Notes: generated from the letters alone by a model not told the origin. Shown: positions 35,337 to 45,665, counted from the stretch's first letter. The stretch: DNA of 64,000 nt from an uncultured Muribaculaceae bacterium (GCA_910585275.1 CAJUCW010000005.1:1-64000); one strand, 5' to 3'. Numbers and translations are program-made.

Positions 35337-36812
35337 ATGGCGGTTCTAAGAAACAGAAGCTACATCAACATAAAGATGCTGCTGCGTGTAATCGGCTGGC
35401 TACTCATGATAGAAGCATTATTCATGGTCGCCCCTTGCATAGTAGGACTCATCTACGGGGAAGACAGTGTCATCGGATTCCTGATATGTCTGGGAATCAC
35501 TGCCGGATGCGGCATGACCATGGTAAGCCTGCGTCCCTCAAGCCGTGAGATGGGTAAACGGGAGGCAATACTCCTCACGGGCCTCACATGGGTGATACTT
35601 TCGCTTTTCGGCATGATTCCGTTCCTCATCTGTGGGACGCATTTCAATGTGACGGATGCATTTTTTGAAACTATGAGCGGGTTCACCACAACCGGAGCAT
35701 CGGTGCTTAACACCCTTGAGGGGGTTCCAAAGTCGATACTGCTCTGGCGATGTGTGGTGCAATGGATAGGAGGACTGGGAATAATCCTGTTTACGCTTGC
35801 GGTGGTGCCGATGCTCAATTATCAGGGAGGCATGCAGTTATTCAATGCAGAAGTAACCGGCATCACTCATGACAAGCTACGACCGCGTGTAAGCTACACG
35901 GCACAGGGACTTTGGTTTGTATATATCTGTCTCACCACTCTCCTGATAATCCTGTTGTGTTTCTCCCAGATGTCGGTGTTCGATGCCGTATGCTACGGTC
36001 TTTCCACCATGTCAACGGGAGGATTCTCGAACAGCGACATGTCGGTGACGGAGCTCGATGACCTTTATATCAAAATAGTTCTCCTTGTGTTCATGTTCTT
36101 AGGAGGAGTAAACTTCGCTCTGATTTACAAAGGAGCGAAGGGTGATTTGAAATCAGCTTTGAAAAATGATGCGCTCAAGTGGTATATCGGAATCATCGCA
36201 GTCTGTTACGTACTACTGTGTCTGAATATATGGTTCAGAGGCATGGGAAAGAGTATTGATGATTTTACAATCGACCCGTTGTTTCAAGCCATATCGATAT
36301 TGTCGTCAACCGGCCTTACCGAACCGGATTTCAACGATTGGGGTCCAGTGGCGGTGATTGTGCTTGTGGTGATGATGTTTATGGGCGCGTGTGCCGGAAG
36401 CACATCGGGAGGTGCTAAAATCGACCGGTTCATCATCCTTTTCAAGTTCATTAAAAACGAATTCTACAAGATGATGCATCCGAGCACAGTCACCACCGTA
36501 GTGATAAACGGTAAAGGCACCCCCAATGCTATCGTGATGAAGACGCTTGCTTTCCTGTTTCTTTATATCATTGTGATAATGGCCGGGGGAACGATTCTCG
36601 TGCTTGACGGGATGCCGTTGAAAGACAGTTTCTTCGTATGCCTGTCGGCTATTTCCAACACCGGACTCGGCACCGACATCACCGGCATAGAAGGGAACTA
36701 TGCCCATGTCCCGATGCTTGCAAAATGGGTGCTTGCATTCCTTATGCTTGTAGGGCGTCTTGAACTATACACCATACTTCTCCTTTTCACCAGGTCGTTC
36801 TGGAAAAAATAA
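35337..36812 (+). CDS. trkH: Trk system potassium uptake channel TrkH
   Basis: A 491-residue integral membrane protein, the ion-conducting subunit of the Trk system. Four M1-P-M2 repeats are evident as alternating hydrophobic helices with selectivity-filter-like loops: SGFTTTGAS, STMSTGGFS, SSTGLTEPD and SNTGLGTD. With trkA it forms the K+ uptake complex. It is the last gene of the dxs operon. Its stop is 7 bp from the stop of the convergent DUF4249 gene, with no terminator evident between them. Confidence 0.95.
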   Translation: MAVLRNRSYINIKMLLRVIGWLLMIEALFMVAPCIVGLIYGEDSVIGFLICLGITAGCGMTMVSLRPSSREMGKREAILLTGLTWVILSLFGMIPFLICGTHFNVTDAFFETMSGFTTTGASVLNTLEGVPKSILLWRCVVQWIGGLGIILFTLAVVPMLNYQGGMQLFNAEVTGITHDKLRPRVSYTAQGLWFVYICLTTLLIILLCFSQMSVFDAVCYGLSTMSTGGFSNSDMSVTELDDLYIKIVLLVFMFLGGVNFALIYKGAKGDLKSALKNDALKWYIGIIAVCYVLLCLNIWFRGMGKSIDDFTIDPLFQAISILSSTGLTEPDFNDWGPVAVIVLVVMMFMGACAGSTSGGAKIDRFIILFKFIKNEFYKMMHPSTVTTVVINGKGTPNAIVMKTLAFLFLYIIVIMAGGTILVLDGMPLKDSFFVCLSAISNTGLGTDITGIEGNYAHVPMLAKWVLAFLMLVGRLELYTILLLFTRSFWKK

Positions 36813-36819
36813 ACGTCAA

Positions 36820-37920
36820 CTATCGCTCTTTCCTCTGCAACGCCTCTTCCACGATAGGCATGACGGGAAGTTCGGCTATAAAGGGCGCCTGTGCGGCCAC
36901 TACACCCGCACCCGAGGAAACGTTGCTGAATGCAAAGACCGGCTGCGCAAGCCCCACGCTTCCAAGTTGTCCGAGACTGCCATTTTCCGCAATCCATGTG
37001 GCAATGACATGTCTGTAATATTCCGGAGATATGACGCTCAGATTAAAAATAAACCTTGATTCCCCCTTCCCGGGTATAAGCGTACCTTTTTCAATCTTGT
37101 AAGAAACGTCTTCGAGCCTTATGTGGAGCGGATAATTCTTTCCTGAAATCTGACGGTCGGAAAAGATATTATATGACATAGTGGAAAACAATACCGATTC
37201 AAGAACCGACACATGTTCTTTAAACAACGGTTCCCTTGAGACATCCCTGAACGAAAGGCTCTCGGAATATTCTATATCCCCTGCATCCCCCTTCTCCACC
37301 CCGCTTGACGTTACGCCGAATTTATAATAATCCGTGCTGTCATAATTATCCGTGAACCATATCATCAGATCCATCTCGAAATAAAACGAGTCAGTTTCGT
37401 CATAATCAAAATGCCTAAAATCCGAGATTTCATATTCAATCTTGTCAATCGCGACCGGCGACGGCACCGTCACTTCCGCTGAAGCGGACCCGTATTCATC
37501 TGAAAATGCTTCAAGACGCACCACGTCGCAAACACTCGGAATGTATTCCGCAACATACTCTTTCCTTCCTTTAACATAATAACTTCCGTAATAAGGGAAT
37601 AATTCAGCGGGTATGTCTGCGCCTGCGCAATCCTCATTTATCTCCCTTAACGTTTCTTTATAGACCCCGTTGACAAACAAAACGACCTCTGCACCATATA
37701 CGTTGACATCGATTCCGGAAGAATAAGCGGAATCGCCTACCCTCCCCTCCGACCATCTCCACGTGCGGGAAAGTTTCACACGGATAGTGTCGCCAGGACT
37801 TATAATGGAATTCATGCACAACACCGGGGAGCTTTCGATATCCGGCTCAAAATCTTCGTAGCAGGAGGAAAGAACCATCGAGAGCAAGAAAGGAAGTATC
37901 AGTTTATTCAGAAAATCCAT
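36820..37920 (-). CDS. DUF4249 domain lipoprotein
   Basis: A 366-residue exported lipoprotein. Lipobox near Cys20 (LSMVLSSC). The mature part shows the DUF4249 pattern: ESSPVLCMNSIISPGDTIRV and then a beta-rich body. DUF4249 proteins are typically encoded next to a TonB-dependent receptor and are thought to assist it at the cell surface. Its start overlaps the receptor's 3' end by 13 bp, so it is the second gene of that operon. Function by context. Confidence 0.85.
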   Translation of the reverse strand: MDFLNKLILPFLLSMVLSSCYEDFEPDIESSPVLCMNSIISPGDTIRVKLSRTWRWSEGRVGDSAYSSGIDVNVYGAEVVLFVNGVYKETLREINEDCAGADIPAELFPYYGSYYVKGRKEYVAEYIPSVCDVVRLEAFSDEYGSASAEVTVPSPVAIDKIEYEISDFRHFDYDETDSFYFEMDLMIWFTDNYDSTDYYKFGVTSSGVEKGDAGDIEYSESLSFRDVSREPLFKEHVSVLESVLFSTMSYNIFSDRQISGKNYPLHIRLEDVSYKIEKGTLIPGKGESRFIFNLSVISPEYYRHVIATWIAENGSLGQLGSVGLAQPVFAFSNVSSGAGVVAAQAPFIAELPVMPIVEEALQRKER

Positions 37921-40523
37921 GTATATGAAATTGAAGGTATTATAGGAAGCAATTTAACTTTTTGGAATACAGGTCGTCCAGACAGGTCTTTTGCGGCATA
38001 GTCACGCCTCACGGCTATCGTGTTTACATTGCAATAAGCGTTATAAAGGCTGAAATTCCAAAAACCGTTCTTTGTGTTGCGGTTGATACCCAAATCCATC
38101 CTGTGATAGAACGGCAATCTGAAATTGTTTAATTCAGTCGGATAAACCATGTCGAAATTGCCGGGAAGGAGCCCGGGGTCGGTCCAGCATTGCGTAGGCA
38201 AAGTGATTCTGTTGCCGCTCATGCCGGTCCATGTTACCGACATTTCCCATTTCCTGTTGATTTTCCAGGTGGCGAGAAGATTTATCTTGTGCCGGTTGTC
38301 GAATCGTTCAGGAAAGCGCTTTCCCGAGTTTTTATCCGGGAACAGGCGGTCGGTCCAAAGAAGGGAATAGCTTATCTGCGCGTTGAAACGCCCGAAATCC
38401 TTGGCTATTTTGAAATCCAGCCCCTTTGCCTTCCCTTTCCCGGAAACCATTCTATCTATCCAACCGTAATCAGGCGGAAATAAATAATAATTGTCAGAAT
38501 AGTCAAGAAGATGGTTCATACGTTTAATATATCCTTCCAACGAAACGGTCAACGAGGGTCCGGGACTGAAATAAAAACCTAACGACACATTGTCGGCAGT
38601 CTGTGGACTCTGCCCACCCATTACAGGCACCCATTGGTCGGTAGGAAGGGAAATTGAGGAAGACGACAACTGATGCACGTATTGCACGGTGCGGGAATAT
38701 CCTCCTTTGAACGACCAGTTGCGAAAAGGGGAAAACCTGAAAGAAAAACGTGGAGACAATGCCCCGTGAGTCTTACCTTCTATGTTGAAAAGAGAATAGT
38801 GTATGCCGTAGCCGATTCTGAAATTGTCCGACCAGGCATAGTCGCCGTTGGCATATATATTGAATTCATTTGCCGAAATACGTTCCGAAGGCGTGGCGAC
38901 CGCCACAGTCTCGTCTCCGAAACTATAGCTGCGTTCATCCCGGAATGGAAGGAACCCGTGGCGCGTAAACGATGCCCCGAACTTTATGGCGTGACGAACA
39001 GACGGTTTCCATTCTAAATCGGATTTAATTATCCAGTCATTTATATGGTTGTCTGACCTTTGGCTGCTTAACGTAACACCGTTTTTTACACCATCCGCCA
39101 TATACCCCTCTTCTTCCGTCCCTCTCAGAAGTGATTTATAGCGCGAATATGCCAGGGTAAATTCCGCAAACATATTAGGAGACAACACATAGTTCCACCC
39201 AAGCGAAGCCACAAGATTGCCCCAACGCAAATTATAATATTCCTGATTGTATTTACCTTCTGTTTTGTCTTTTCCCCACGACTGCTTAACCCTCATATAA
39301 TCCTCTCCATAATAAAACATGGCATAAGCTTTGCTTCTTTCATTAAAACTATGGGCCACCTTGGCATTGATGTCGGTGAAAGCAAAACCGTTTTCCGATT
39401 TCTCGTCGTCCGAGAAACTATTATATATCGCCATTGCGGGTATCATGAGCAAATCATACCACGACCTCCTGAAAGCAAAAGAATAAGATGTGCGTCCCCT
39501 CCACAACGGACCGTCGATATTGAATGCTCCGGAAGTGAGTCCAAGTTTCACCGATCCGTGATGCGATTCGAGAGAACCGTCTTTGGTATGGACATCGATA
39601 AACGATGACAACCTACCGTCATATTTAGCGGGAAAAGTGCTTTTATAAAAATCCACGTTTCGCAAGGCTTCCGTGTTGAATGCAGAGAAAAGTCCGGCAA
39701 AATGGTTAACCTGATAGAGAGGGATATTGTCTATCATATATAAATTCTGGTCGGCCCCTCCCCCATGCACATACATGCCGGCAAAACCTTCCATCCCCGG
39801 CGAAACTCCCGGTTCAAGTTGAATGGTCTTTATTACGTCGCTTTCACCGAATATGACAGGGGTGGAGGAAATGACGTCGTTAGTCAGATTAAGCGCGCCG
39901 ACTTCAACGGAATGCATGGCAATCGAATTGTTGCGGTCGCCATGCACAATGAATTCGTCAAGCATTTCCCCGTCAGGATCCATTGCCACATTCAATGCCT
40001 TTGCACCGACAATGACACCGAGCGGCACAGACTTATTCGAAAATCCCGGATAAGAAAACAACACATCGGCATTTCCCGCCGGCACCCGAAGCGAATAAAA
40101 CCCTTGCGAGTTGGTCACGGCATAAGTCTTGCTTCTCAAATCTCTCGCCAAGGCCCCCACAAGAGGTTCGCCGCTTCCCGATTCCCTGACAAACCCGCTG
40201 ACAACACAGTATTCAGTCTTCGGTTTATCCGATTTTTTCTTTGAAAGAACCACATTGTTTCCCCTGATTCTATATGTTATGGCCGTCCCTTTCAAGAGGA
40301 TATCGAGGGCATCTTCGAGCTTTGCATCCTTGAAATCTACGGTTACCTTGACTTTATTCAAAAGATGCGAAGGATACACAAAGTTCTTTCCGCTCTGACG
40401 CATAATGTCGGCAAAAACGACATCGGCAGATTGCGACCGCGCTTTCAAAGTTATACCTTTGGCGCCCCCGCAAACGAAAGAGCAGAAAATCAAAATTAGC
40501 AACAAAACAACTTTATTTCCCAT
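37908..40523 (-). CDS. STN-domain TonB-dependent receptor
   Basis: An 871-residue outer-membrane receptor. Signal sequence, then a STN (secretin/TonB N-terminal) domain at about 35-95 (VFADIMRQSGKNFVYPSHLL), a carboxypeptidase-like regulatory domain at about 115-200 (SGFVRESGSGEPLVGA), a plug domain at about 225-330 and a 22-strand barrel ending SISYTWIF. The ligand is unknown; with the DUF4249 lipoprotein it forms a transport operon. STN domains usually imply signalling to an anti-sigma factor, but no sigma or anti-sigma gene is adjacent. I chose the ATG at 40521-40523 because it gives a normal signal peptide. Confidence 0.88.
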   Translation of the reverse strand: MGNKVVLLLILIFCSFVCGGAKGITLKARSQSADVVFADIMRQSGKNFVYPSHLLNKVKVTVDFKDAKLEDALDILLKGTAITYRIRGNNVVLSKKKSDKPKTEYCVVSGFVRESGSGEPLVGALARDLRSKTYAVTNSQGFYSLRVPAGNADVLFSYPGFSNKSVPLGVIVGAKALNVAMDPDGEMLDEFIVHGDRNNSIAMHSVEVGALNLTNDVISSTPVIFGESDVIKTIQLEPGVSPGMEGFAGMYVHGGGADQNLYMIDNIPLYQVNHFAGLFSAFNTEALRNVDFYKSTFPAKYDGRLSSFIDVHTKDGSLESHHGSVKLGLTSGAFNIDGPLWRGRTSYSFAFRRSWYDLLMIPAMAIYNSFSDDEKSENGFAFTDINAKVAHSFNERSKAYAMFYYGEDYMRVKQSWGKDKTEGKYNQEYYNLRWGNLVASLGWNYVLSPNMFAEFTLAYSRYKSLLRGTEEEGYMADGVKNGVTLSSQRSDNHINDWIIKSDLEWKPSVRHAIKFGASFTRHGFLPFRDERSYSFGDETVAVATPSERISANEFNIYANGDYAWSDNFRIGYGIHYSLFNIEGKTHGALSPRFSFRFSPFRNWSFKGGYSRTVQYVHQLSSSSISLPTDQWVPVMGGQSPQTADNVSLGFYFSPGPSLTVSLEGYIKRMNHLLDYSDNYYLFPPDYGWIDRMVSGKGKAKGLDFKIAKDFGRFNAQISYSLLWTDRLFPDKNSGKRFPERFDNRHKINLLATWKINRKWEMSVTWTGMSGNRITLPTQCWTDPGLLPGNFDMVYPTELNNFRLPFYHRMDLGINRNTKNGFWNFSLYNAYCNVNTIAVRRDYAAKDLSGRPVFQKVKLLPIIPSISYTWIF

Positions 40524-40645
40524 CAATACGAAAATCGATAAAACGATGGCCTCCACAAGTCATCGTCATGACATCAGAAAGTAGTTGAGAATGCCATAAT
40601 CCCCTATTCCGGCTCGTTAAAATGTGTTAAGGAACGAACTCTAAA

Positions 40646-40683
40646 CCCCGTCCGGGAAGGCTTGGGGCCACTCACAGACGGGG
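40646..40683 (-). promoter_or_regulatory. GC-rich hairpin between the malic enzyme and receptor genes
   Basis: CCCCGTC (40646-40652) pairs with GACGGGG (40677-40683) over a 24-nt GC-rich loop. It lies 48 nt after the stop of the malic enzyme gene on the minus strand. There is no T-run after it, so it is a weak terminator at best. It could equally be part of the leader of the receptor gene that starts 123 nt further on. Confidence 0.4.
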
Positions 40684-40730
40684 TCTTAACCTCATAAAGA
40701 TTCAGTCAAAACGCAAATCGGCGCGCAACC

Positions 40731-43004
40731 TCACTGCTTGGCAAGGACAATGGCATCGACTGCGGCGATAGTTACCAAATCCACAATTTCACGGTCGGAG
40801 GAGTTGGAGTTCGTGAAATAAACCGGCTTCTTCAATCCCATCTGGATAGGGCCGATGATGGAACCCACACCCATTGAAAGAATCATCTTGCTGGTGGTGT
40901 TGGCGGCGGTGAGATTCGGGAAAATCAAGGTGTTGACATCCTTTCCCTTGATGGCATTGAAGGGGAAGGTCTTGTCGCGGAGTTTCGTGTCGAGCGCATA
41001 GTCGAGCTGCATCTCGCCATCCACCTGGATTGCAGGATACTTTTCGTGAAGCTCCTTGACGGCATCCGCCACAAGGGTGGCTTCTTCGTGGTCGGAAGAA
41101 CCGAAGTTGCTATATGAAAGCATGGCTGCCACGGGTTCCTGAGCGAAAAATCTCACAGTCTTGTCGGCAAGACGAGCAATATCTACAAGCGCATCCTTAT
41201 CGGCGTCCGGATTCACAGCGGTGTCGGCTATGAAATAAGAACCACTCCTCGTGTTGAGGATATGCATGGTGGCAAAATGCTTGAAACCTTCCTGCAGACC
41301 TATTATGGATACCACATTGCTTGCCGTGGCCTCGCCGGCGGAATACGTGGAGGCAAGACAAGCGTCGGCGTCGCCGGTCTCCACCATCATCATGCCGAAA
41401 TAAGTGCGGTCATACATCTTTTCGAGAGCGAAATCATAGGTGAATCCCTCACGCGATTTCTTCTTGGCAAGAATCATGGCATAGCGTTCGCGGGTTTCCG
41501 CTTCCCTGTCATGACGGGGATTCACAATCTCCACGCCGTCGAGCGAAAGTCCGAGACGGGCGGCTCTCTTTTCAATCATCTCTTCGTTTCCGAGCACCAC
41601 AGGACGACAGATGTGTTCATGAGCCACACGCACGGCGGCACGCAACATATTGTCCATGTTGCCTTCGCAGATTACCACACGCTTGGCGTCAGTGCGGCAA
41701 ATTTCGGCGAGACGACGCATCATCTTGCCGTCATCGCCCATCAGTCCGCGCAGACGAGCCTGATAGGCGCTCCAATCGGCAATCGGACGCATGGCTATCC
41801 CCGACTCGGCAGCGGCTCGCGCCACAGCAGGAGCAACACAGAGCAGCAGACGTGGGTCGAGGGCTTTCGGAAGGATATATTCCTTGCCGAAACGGATATT
41901 GTTCATGCCGTAAGCCTCATCTACAACCGCCGGCACCGGCTCCTTGGCAAGATTGGCTATGGCATGCACTGCGGCAATCTTCATGGCTTCGTTTATGCCG
42001 GTTGCTCCACAGTCGAGGGCACCCCTGAAAATATAAGGAAAACCTATTACATTATTGATTTGGTTGGGATAATCGCTCCTTCCGGTAGCCACGATAATGT
42101 CAGGGCGCGTGGCTATGGCAAGGTCGTATGCAATTTCAGGATTCGGGTTTGCAAGAGCGAACACAATCGGATTGGGAGCCATTGACTTCACCATCTCCGG
42201 GGTGACCACATCGGCCACACTAAGCCCGAGGAACACATCGGCACCTACCATGGCTTCGGCAAGGGTATGGAGGTCGCGGGTTGTGGCGAATTCCCTTTTC
42301 TGAGCATTCAGACCGGGACGGTCGGCCCTTATCACACCTTTGGAATCGCACATGACCACGTTCTCCGGCCTCACACCGAGCGCCACATAAAGACGGGTGC
42401 AACTGATGGCGGCGGCTCCCGCCCCGTTCACCACAAGCTTCACGTCGCCAACCCTCTTGCCTTGTATCTGCACTGCGTTAAGGAGTCCGGCACCAGAAAT
42501 AATGGCGGTGCCGTGCTGGTCATCGTGCATCACGGGGATATTGCACTCCTCTTTAAGACGGGTTTCAATCGTAAAGCATTCGGGAGCCTTTATATCCTCA
42601 AGGTTGATACCTCCGAACGTCGGAGCGATAGCCTTCACGATTTCCACTATTTTTTCCGGGTCTTTTTCATTAATCTCGATATCGAAGGCATCAAGCCCGG
42701 CAAAGATTTTAAACAACAGCGCCTTCCCTTCCATTACGGGCTTTCCGGCAAGGGCACCTATATCTCCAAGCCCGAGCACGGCGGTGCCGTTACTGATCAC
42801 ACCGACGAGATTCCCCTTGTTGGTGTAGCGGTAAGCTGCCTCCGGATCCTTCTCTATCTCCAGACATGGATAGGCCACGCCGGGCGAATACGCCAGTGCG
42901 AGGTCATGTTGAGACGCATACGGCTTGGTGGGTACAATCTCGATTTTCCCGGGCTTCCCCTCTTCATGATAGTCGAGGGCCATTTCTTTTGTGACTTTTG
43001 TCAT
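40731..43004 (-). CDS. maeB: NADP-dependent malic enzyme with C-terminal phosphotransacetylase-like domain
   Basis: A 757-residue fusion. The N-terminal malic enzyme (about 1-430) decarboxylates malate to pyruvate, making NADPH; key motifs are NGTAVLGLGDIG and VVNGAGAAAISC. The C-terminal domain (about 430-757) resembles phosphotransacetylase and is a known MaeB fusion that usually acts as an allosteric acetyl-CoA sensor. The length matches E. coli MaeB. It is divergent from nrdD, with its own promoter 63 bp upstream of the ATG, and followed by the hairpin at 40646-40683. Confidence 0.96.
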   Translation of the reverse strand: MTKVTKEMALDYHEEGKPGKIEIVPTKPYASQHDLALAYSPGVAYPCLEIEKDPEAAYRYTNKGNLVGVISNGTAVLGLGDIGALAGKPVMEGKALLFKIFAGLDAFDIEINEKDPEKIVEIVKAIAPTFGGINLEDIKAPECFTIETRLKEECNIPVMHDDQHGTAIISGAGLLNAVQIQGKRVGDVKLVVNGAGAAAISCTRLYVALGVRPENVVMCDSKGVIRADRPGLNAQKREFATTRDLHTLAEAMVGADVFLGLSVADVVTPEMVKSMAPNPIVFALANPNPEIAYDLAIATRPDIIVATGRSDYPNQINNVIGFPYIFRGALDCGATGINEAMKIAAVHAIANLAKEPVPAVVDEAYGMNNIRFGKEYILPKALDPRLLLCVAPAVARAAAESGIAMRPIADWSAYQARLRGLMGDDGKMMRRLAEICRTDAKRVVICEGNMDNMLRAAVRVAHEHICRPVVLGNEEMIEKRAARLGLSLDGVEIVNPRHDREAETRERYAMILAKKKSREGFTYDFALEKMYDRTYFGMMMVETGDADACLASTYSAGEATASNVVSIIGLQEGFKHFATMHILNTRSGSYFIADTAVNPDADKDALVDIARLADKTVRFFAQEPVAAMLSYSNFGSSDHEEATLVADAVKELHEKYPAIQVDGEMQLDYALDTKLRDKTFPFNAIKGKDVNTLIFPNLTAANTTSKMILSMGVGSIIGPIQMGLKKPVYFTNSNSSDREIVDLVTIAAVDAIVLAKQ

Positions 43005-43066
43005 GACGTTTTAAAATGTTTAATACAATTTCCCAAGATATAATACCTATCTATAACATAAACGCA

Positions 43067-43097
43067 CAAAATTACAAAAATTACTTTACACATACAA
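43067..43097 (-). promoter_or_regulatory. Promoter of maeB
   Basis: On the minus strand, TTG (plus 43095-43097), a 20-bp spacer and TAATTTTG (plus 43067-43074). Transcription would begin near 43060, about 55 nt ahead of the ATG. Confidence 0.7.
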
Positions 43098-43356
43098 TTT
43101 TTAGACAACTCTTCACGTACGATTCAGCCAAGAAAAAGAAAGAAAGCGAAAAAAACGAAATCTGCCGATTTAGTTTTTAAAGCAATAAATTTTCTATAAA
43201 TTATTTTCAAATTTGCAAGCACACAAACAAATTAATTTTTAAAAGTTTCCCAATTTATTTATAACATTTATTAATAATCAGCAATTTATATATTAAGTAA
43301 AATTCAAAAGTTTACCAAAATGTAATTCTTAATAAAAGAATAATATAACAAAACAC

Positions 43357-43387
43357 TTGCACAATAAGATAATTTAATCTACCTTTG
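43357..43387 (+). promoter_or_regulatory. Promoter of nrdD-nrdG
   Basis: TTG at 43357-43359, a 20-bp spacer and TACCTTTG at 43380-43387. The leader to the nrdD ATG is about 50 nt. No oxygen-responsive operator was recognised. Confidence 0.75.
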
Positions 43388-43445
43388 CAACGTCTTTCAA
43401 GACCCCTTTTAAGAACAAAAACTTTAACCCATACTGTTCCCCCCA

Positions 43446-45650
43446 ATGATACAGATAGTTGAAAAACGTGATGGCCGTGTGGTTGGTTATAATGAAGAAA
43501 AAATCAAAGCCGCCATTCGCAAGGCAATGATCGCGACAGAACTTGGCGAAGACGAATCGCTCATTCAGAAAATCACCGACAGAATCGGCATGAACGGTGC
43601 CGAGAAAATGACCGTCGAGGAGATTCAGGACCGCGTCGAAATCGAACTCATGAAATCCAAACGCAAGGATGTGGCAAAGCGTTACATTGCATACCGCGAC
43701 CAACGCTCCATAGCACGTCAGGCGAAAACCCGCGACATGTTCCTTGAAATAATCGAAGCGAAAAACAACGACATCACCCGTGAAAACGCCAACATGAACA
43801 CCGATTCCCCGGCGGGAATGATGATGAAATTCGCTTCGGAAACCACAAAACCGTTCGTTGACGACTATCTGCTATCGACTGAAGTCAAAAGTGCCGTACG
43901 CAACAATTACATCCATATCCACGACAAAGACTATTATCCCACGAAGAGTCTGACGTGCGTGCAGCATCCGCTCGACAAGATTCTAAAAGACGGTTTTGTG
44001 GCCGGACACGGCGAATCTCGCCCCGCAAAAAGAATCGAAACCGCGAGCGTGATTGCATGTATTTCTTTGGAGACGGCTCAAAACGAGATGCACGGCGGAC
44101 AAGCAATCCCTGCCCTCGATTTCTATCTTGCCCCTTTTGTCAGGTCGAGTTTCATAGAAGAGGTCAAAAACCTTGAACAACTCGTAGAAAAAGACCTCAG
44201 CCATCTATATGACGCCGACATAAAAGATTATCTCAGAAAACCGCTTGACGGACTTGAAGGCGACGAACGATACGTACAGCATGCCATTAATAAAACCGTA
44301 GGCCGCGTACATCAGTCGATGGAGGCGTTTATCCACAACATGAACACCATCCACTCCAGGGGGGGAAACCAGGTGGTGTTTTCTTCCGTGAACTACGGCA
44401 CCGATACCTCAGCCGAAGGACGATGCGTAATCCGTGAAATGCTCAACTCCACCTATGAAGGGGTTGGCAACGGTGCCACCGCCATCTTCCCTATCCAGAT
44501 ATGGAAGAAGAAACGCGGCGTGAGCTATCTGCCGGAAGACCCGAACTATGACCTCTACAAACTTGCATGCAAAGTGACCGCAAGGCGTTTCTTCCCCAAC
44601 TTCCTCAACCTCGACGCCACTTTCAACCGACATGACGATTGGAAAGAAGACGACCCGAAAAGATACCTTTACGAAGTGGCGACGATGGGATGCCGCACCA
44701 GGGTTTTTGAAAACAGACATGGAGAAAAAACATCTGTAGGTCGTGGCAACATCTCTTTCACCACCATTAATATCGTGCGTCTGGCCATAGAGGTGATGAA
44801 TATCGAAAACAAGAACGAACGCATCGAGACTTTCTTCAAAAAACTCGACAAAGTACTCGACATCACCGCCCGACAGCTGGACGAGCGTTTCCAGTTCCAG
44901 AAGACTGCCCTCGCCAAGCAGTTCCCGCTTGTGATGAGCGTGCTTTGGAACCATTCGGAAGCCCTCCGGCCGAACGACACGATAGAAAAGGTAATAAACC
45001 AAGGCACACTCGGAATCGGATTCATCGGTTTGGCGGAGGCTCTTATAGCCCTCGTCGGGAAGCATCACGGAGAGTCGGAAGAGGCTCAGGAACTCGGATT
45101 GAAAATAGTGAGCCACATGAAAGACCGCGTGCAGGAGTACTGCGACCAATACGGCCACAATTACTCCGTGCTCGCAACCCCGGCGGAAGGTCTTTCCGGC
45201 AAGTTCACCAAAGTTGACCGCAAGGCGTTCGGCAGCATCCCCGGAGTGACCGACAAAGATTATTACACGAACTCCAACCACGTGCCGGTATATTATCACT
45301 GTTCGCCTCGCCATAAGGCAATAGTGGAAGCCCCCTACCACGATCTCACTCGTGGAGGACATATCTTCTATGTGGAAATCGACGGCGATGCCACCCACAA
45401 TGAAGAGGCCATCATGCAGATTGTGGATATGATGGACAAGTATAATATCGGCTATGGCTCGGTCAACCACAACCGCAACCATTGCCCCAAATGCGGATAT
45501 GAAAACGCTGACAAGAACCAGGACCATTGTCCGAAATGTGGCGTAAAATTCGAGACCATCCAGAGAATCACGGGATATCTTGTAGGCACCACCGACCGTT
45601 GGAATTCCGGAAAACTTGCCGAACTTAACGATCGCATTGTGCACGAATAA
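43446..45650 (+). CDS. nrdD: Anaerobic (class III) ribonucleoside-triphosphate reductase
   Basis: A 734-residue enzyme that reduces ribonucleoside triphosphates to deoxy forms under anaerobic conditions. An N-terminal ATP-cone (about 3-95) is followed by the ten-stranded barrel. The C-terminus has the zinc site CPKCG...HCPKCG and the glycyl-radical loop RITGYLVG, with Gly710 the radical-bearing residue. It needs activation by NrdG, encoded 15 bp downstream. Length and motifs are normal, so the enzyme should be active. This is strong evidence for an anaerobic lifestyle. Confidence 0.97.
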   Translation: MIQIVEKRDGRVVGYNEEKIKAAIRKAMIATELGEDESLIQKITDRIGMNGAEKMTVEEIQDRVEIELMKSKRKDVAKRYIAYRDQRSIARQAKTRDMFLEIIEAKNNDITRENANMNTDSPAGMMMKFASETTKPFVDDYLLSTEVKSAVRNNYIHIHDKDYYPTKSLTCVQHPLDKILKDGFVAGHGESRPAKRIETASVIACISLETAQNEMHGGQAIPALDFYLAPFVRSSFIEEVKNLEQLVEKDLSHLYDADIKDYLRKPLDGLEGDERYVQHAINKTVGRVHQSMEAFIHNMNTIHSRGGNQVVFSSVNYGTDTSAEGRCVIREMLNSTYEGVGNGATAIFPIQIWKKKRGVSYLPEDPNYDLYKLACKVTARRFFPNFLNLDATFNRHDDWKEDDPKRYLYEVATMGCRTRVFENRHGEKTSVGRGNISFTTINIVRLAIEVMNIENKNERIETFFKKLDKVLDITARQLDERFQFQKTALAKQFPLVMSVLWNHSEALRPNDTIEKVINQGTLGIGFIGLAEALIALVGKHHGESEEAQELGLKIVSHMKDRVQEYCDQYGHNYSVLATPAEGLSGKFTKVDRKAFGSIPGVTDKDYYTNSNHVPVYYHCSPRHKAIVEAPYHDLTRGGHIFYVEIDGDATHNEEAIMQIVDMMDKYNIGYGSVNHNRNHCPKCGYENADKNQDHCPKCGVKFETIQRITGYLVGTTDRWNSGKLAELNDRIVHE

Positions 45651-45665
45651 TCACTTATTTCAAAA

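Larger units (their letters stand above)
43005..43445. other. AT-rich divergent regulatory region between maeB and nrdD
   Basis: About 440 bp without a gene. It holds the maeB promoter (43067-43097, minus) and the nrdD promoter (43357-43387, plus), with a very AT-rich stretch of about 250 bp between them that shows no coding frame. TTTAGACAACT (43100-43110) matches the arm of palindromic element A by 11 bases and may be a relic of it. I see no clear NrdR box. Confidence 0.6.

Noticed and set aside
44409..45644. Long 411-codon open frame on the minus strand opposite nrdD
   Set aside because: Mirror frame of a well-supported gene; its composition follows nrdD codon bias and it matches no family. 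Similar mirrors at 7902-8678, 24480-25295 and 41262-42185 were dismissed for the same reason.
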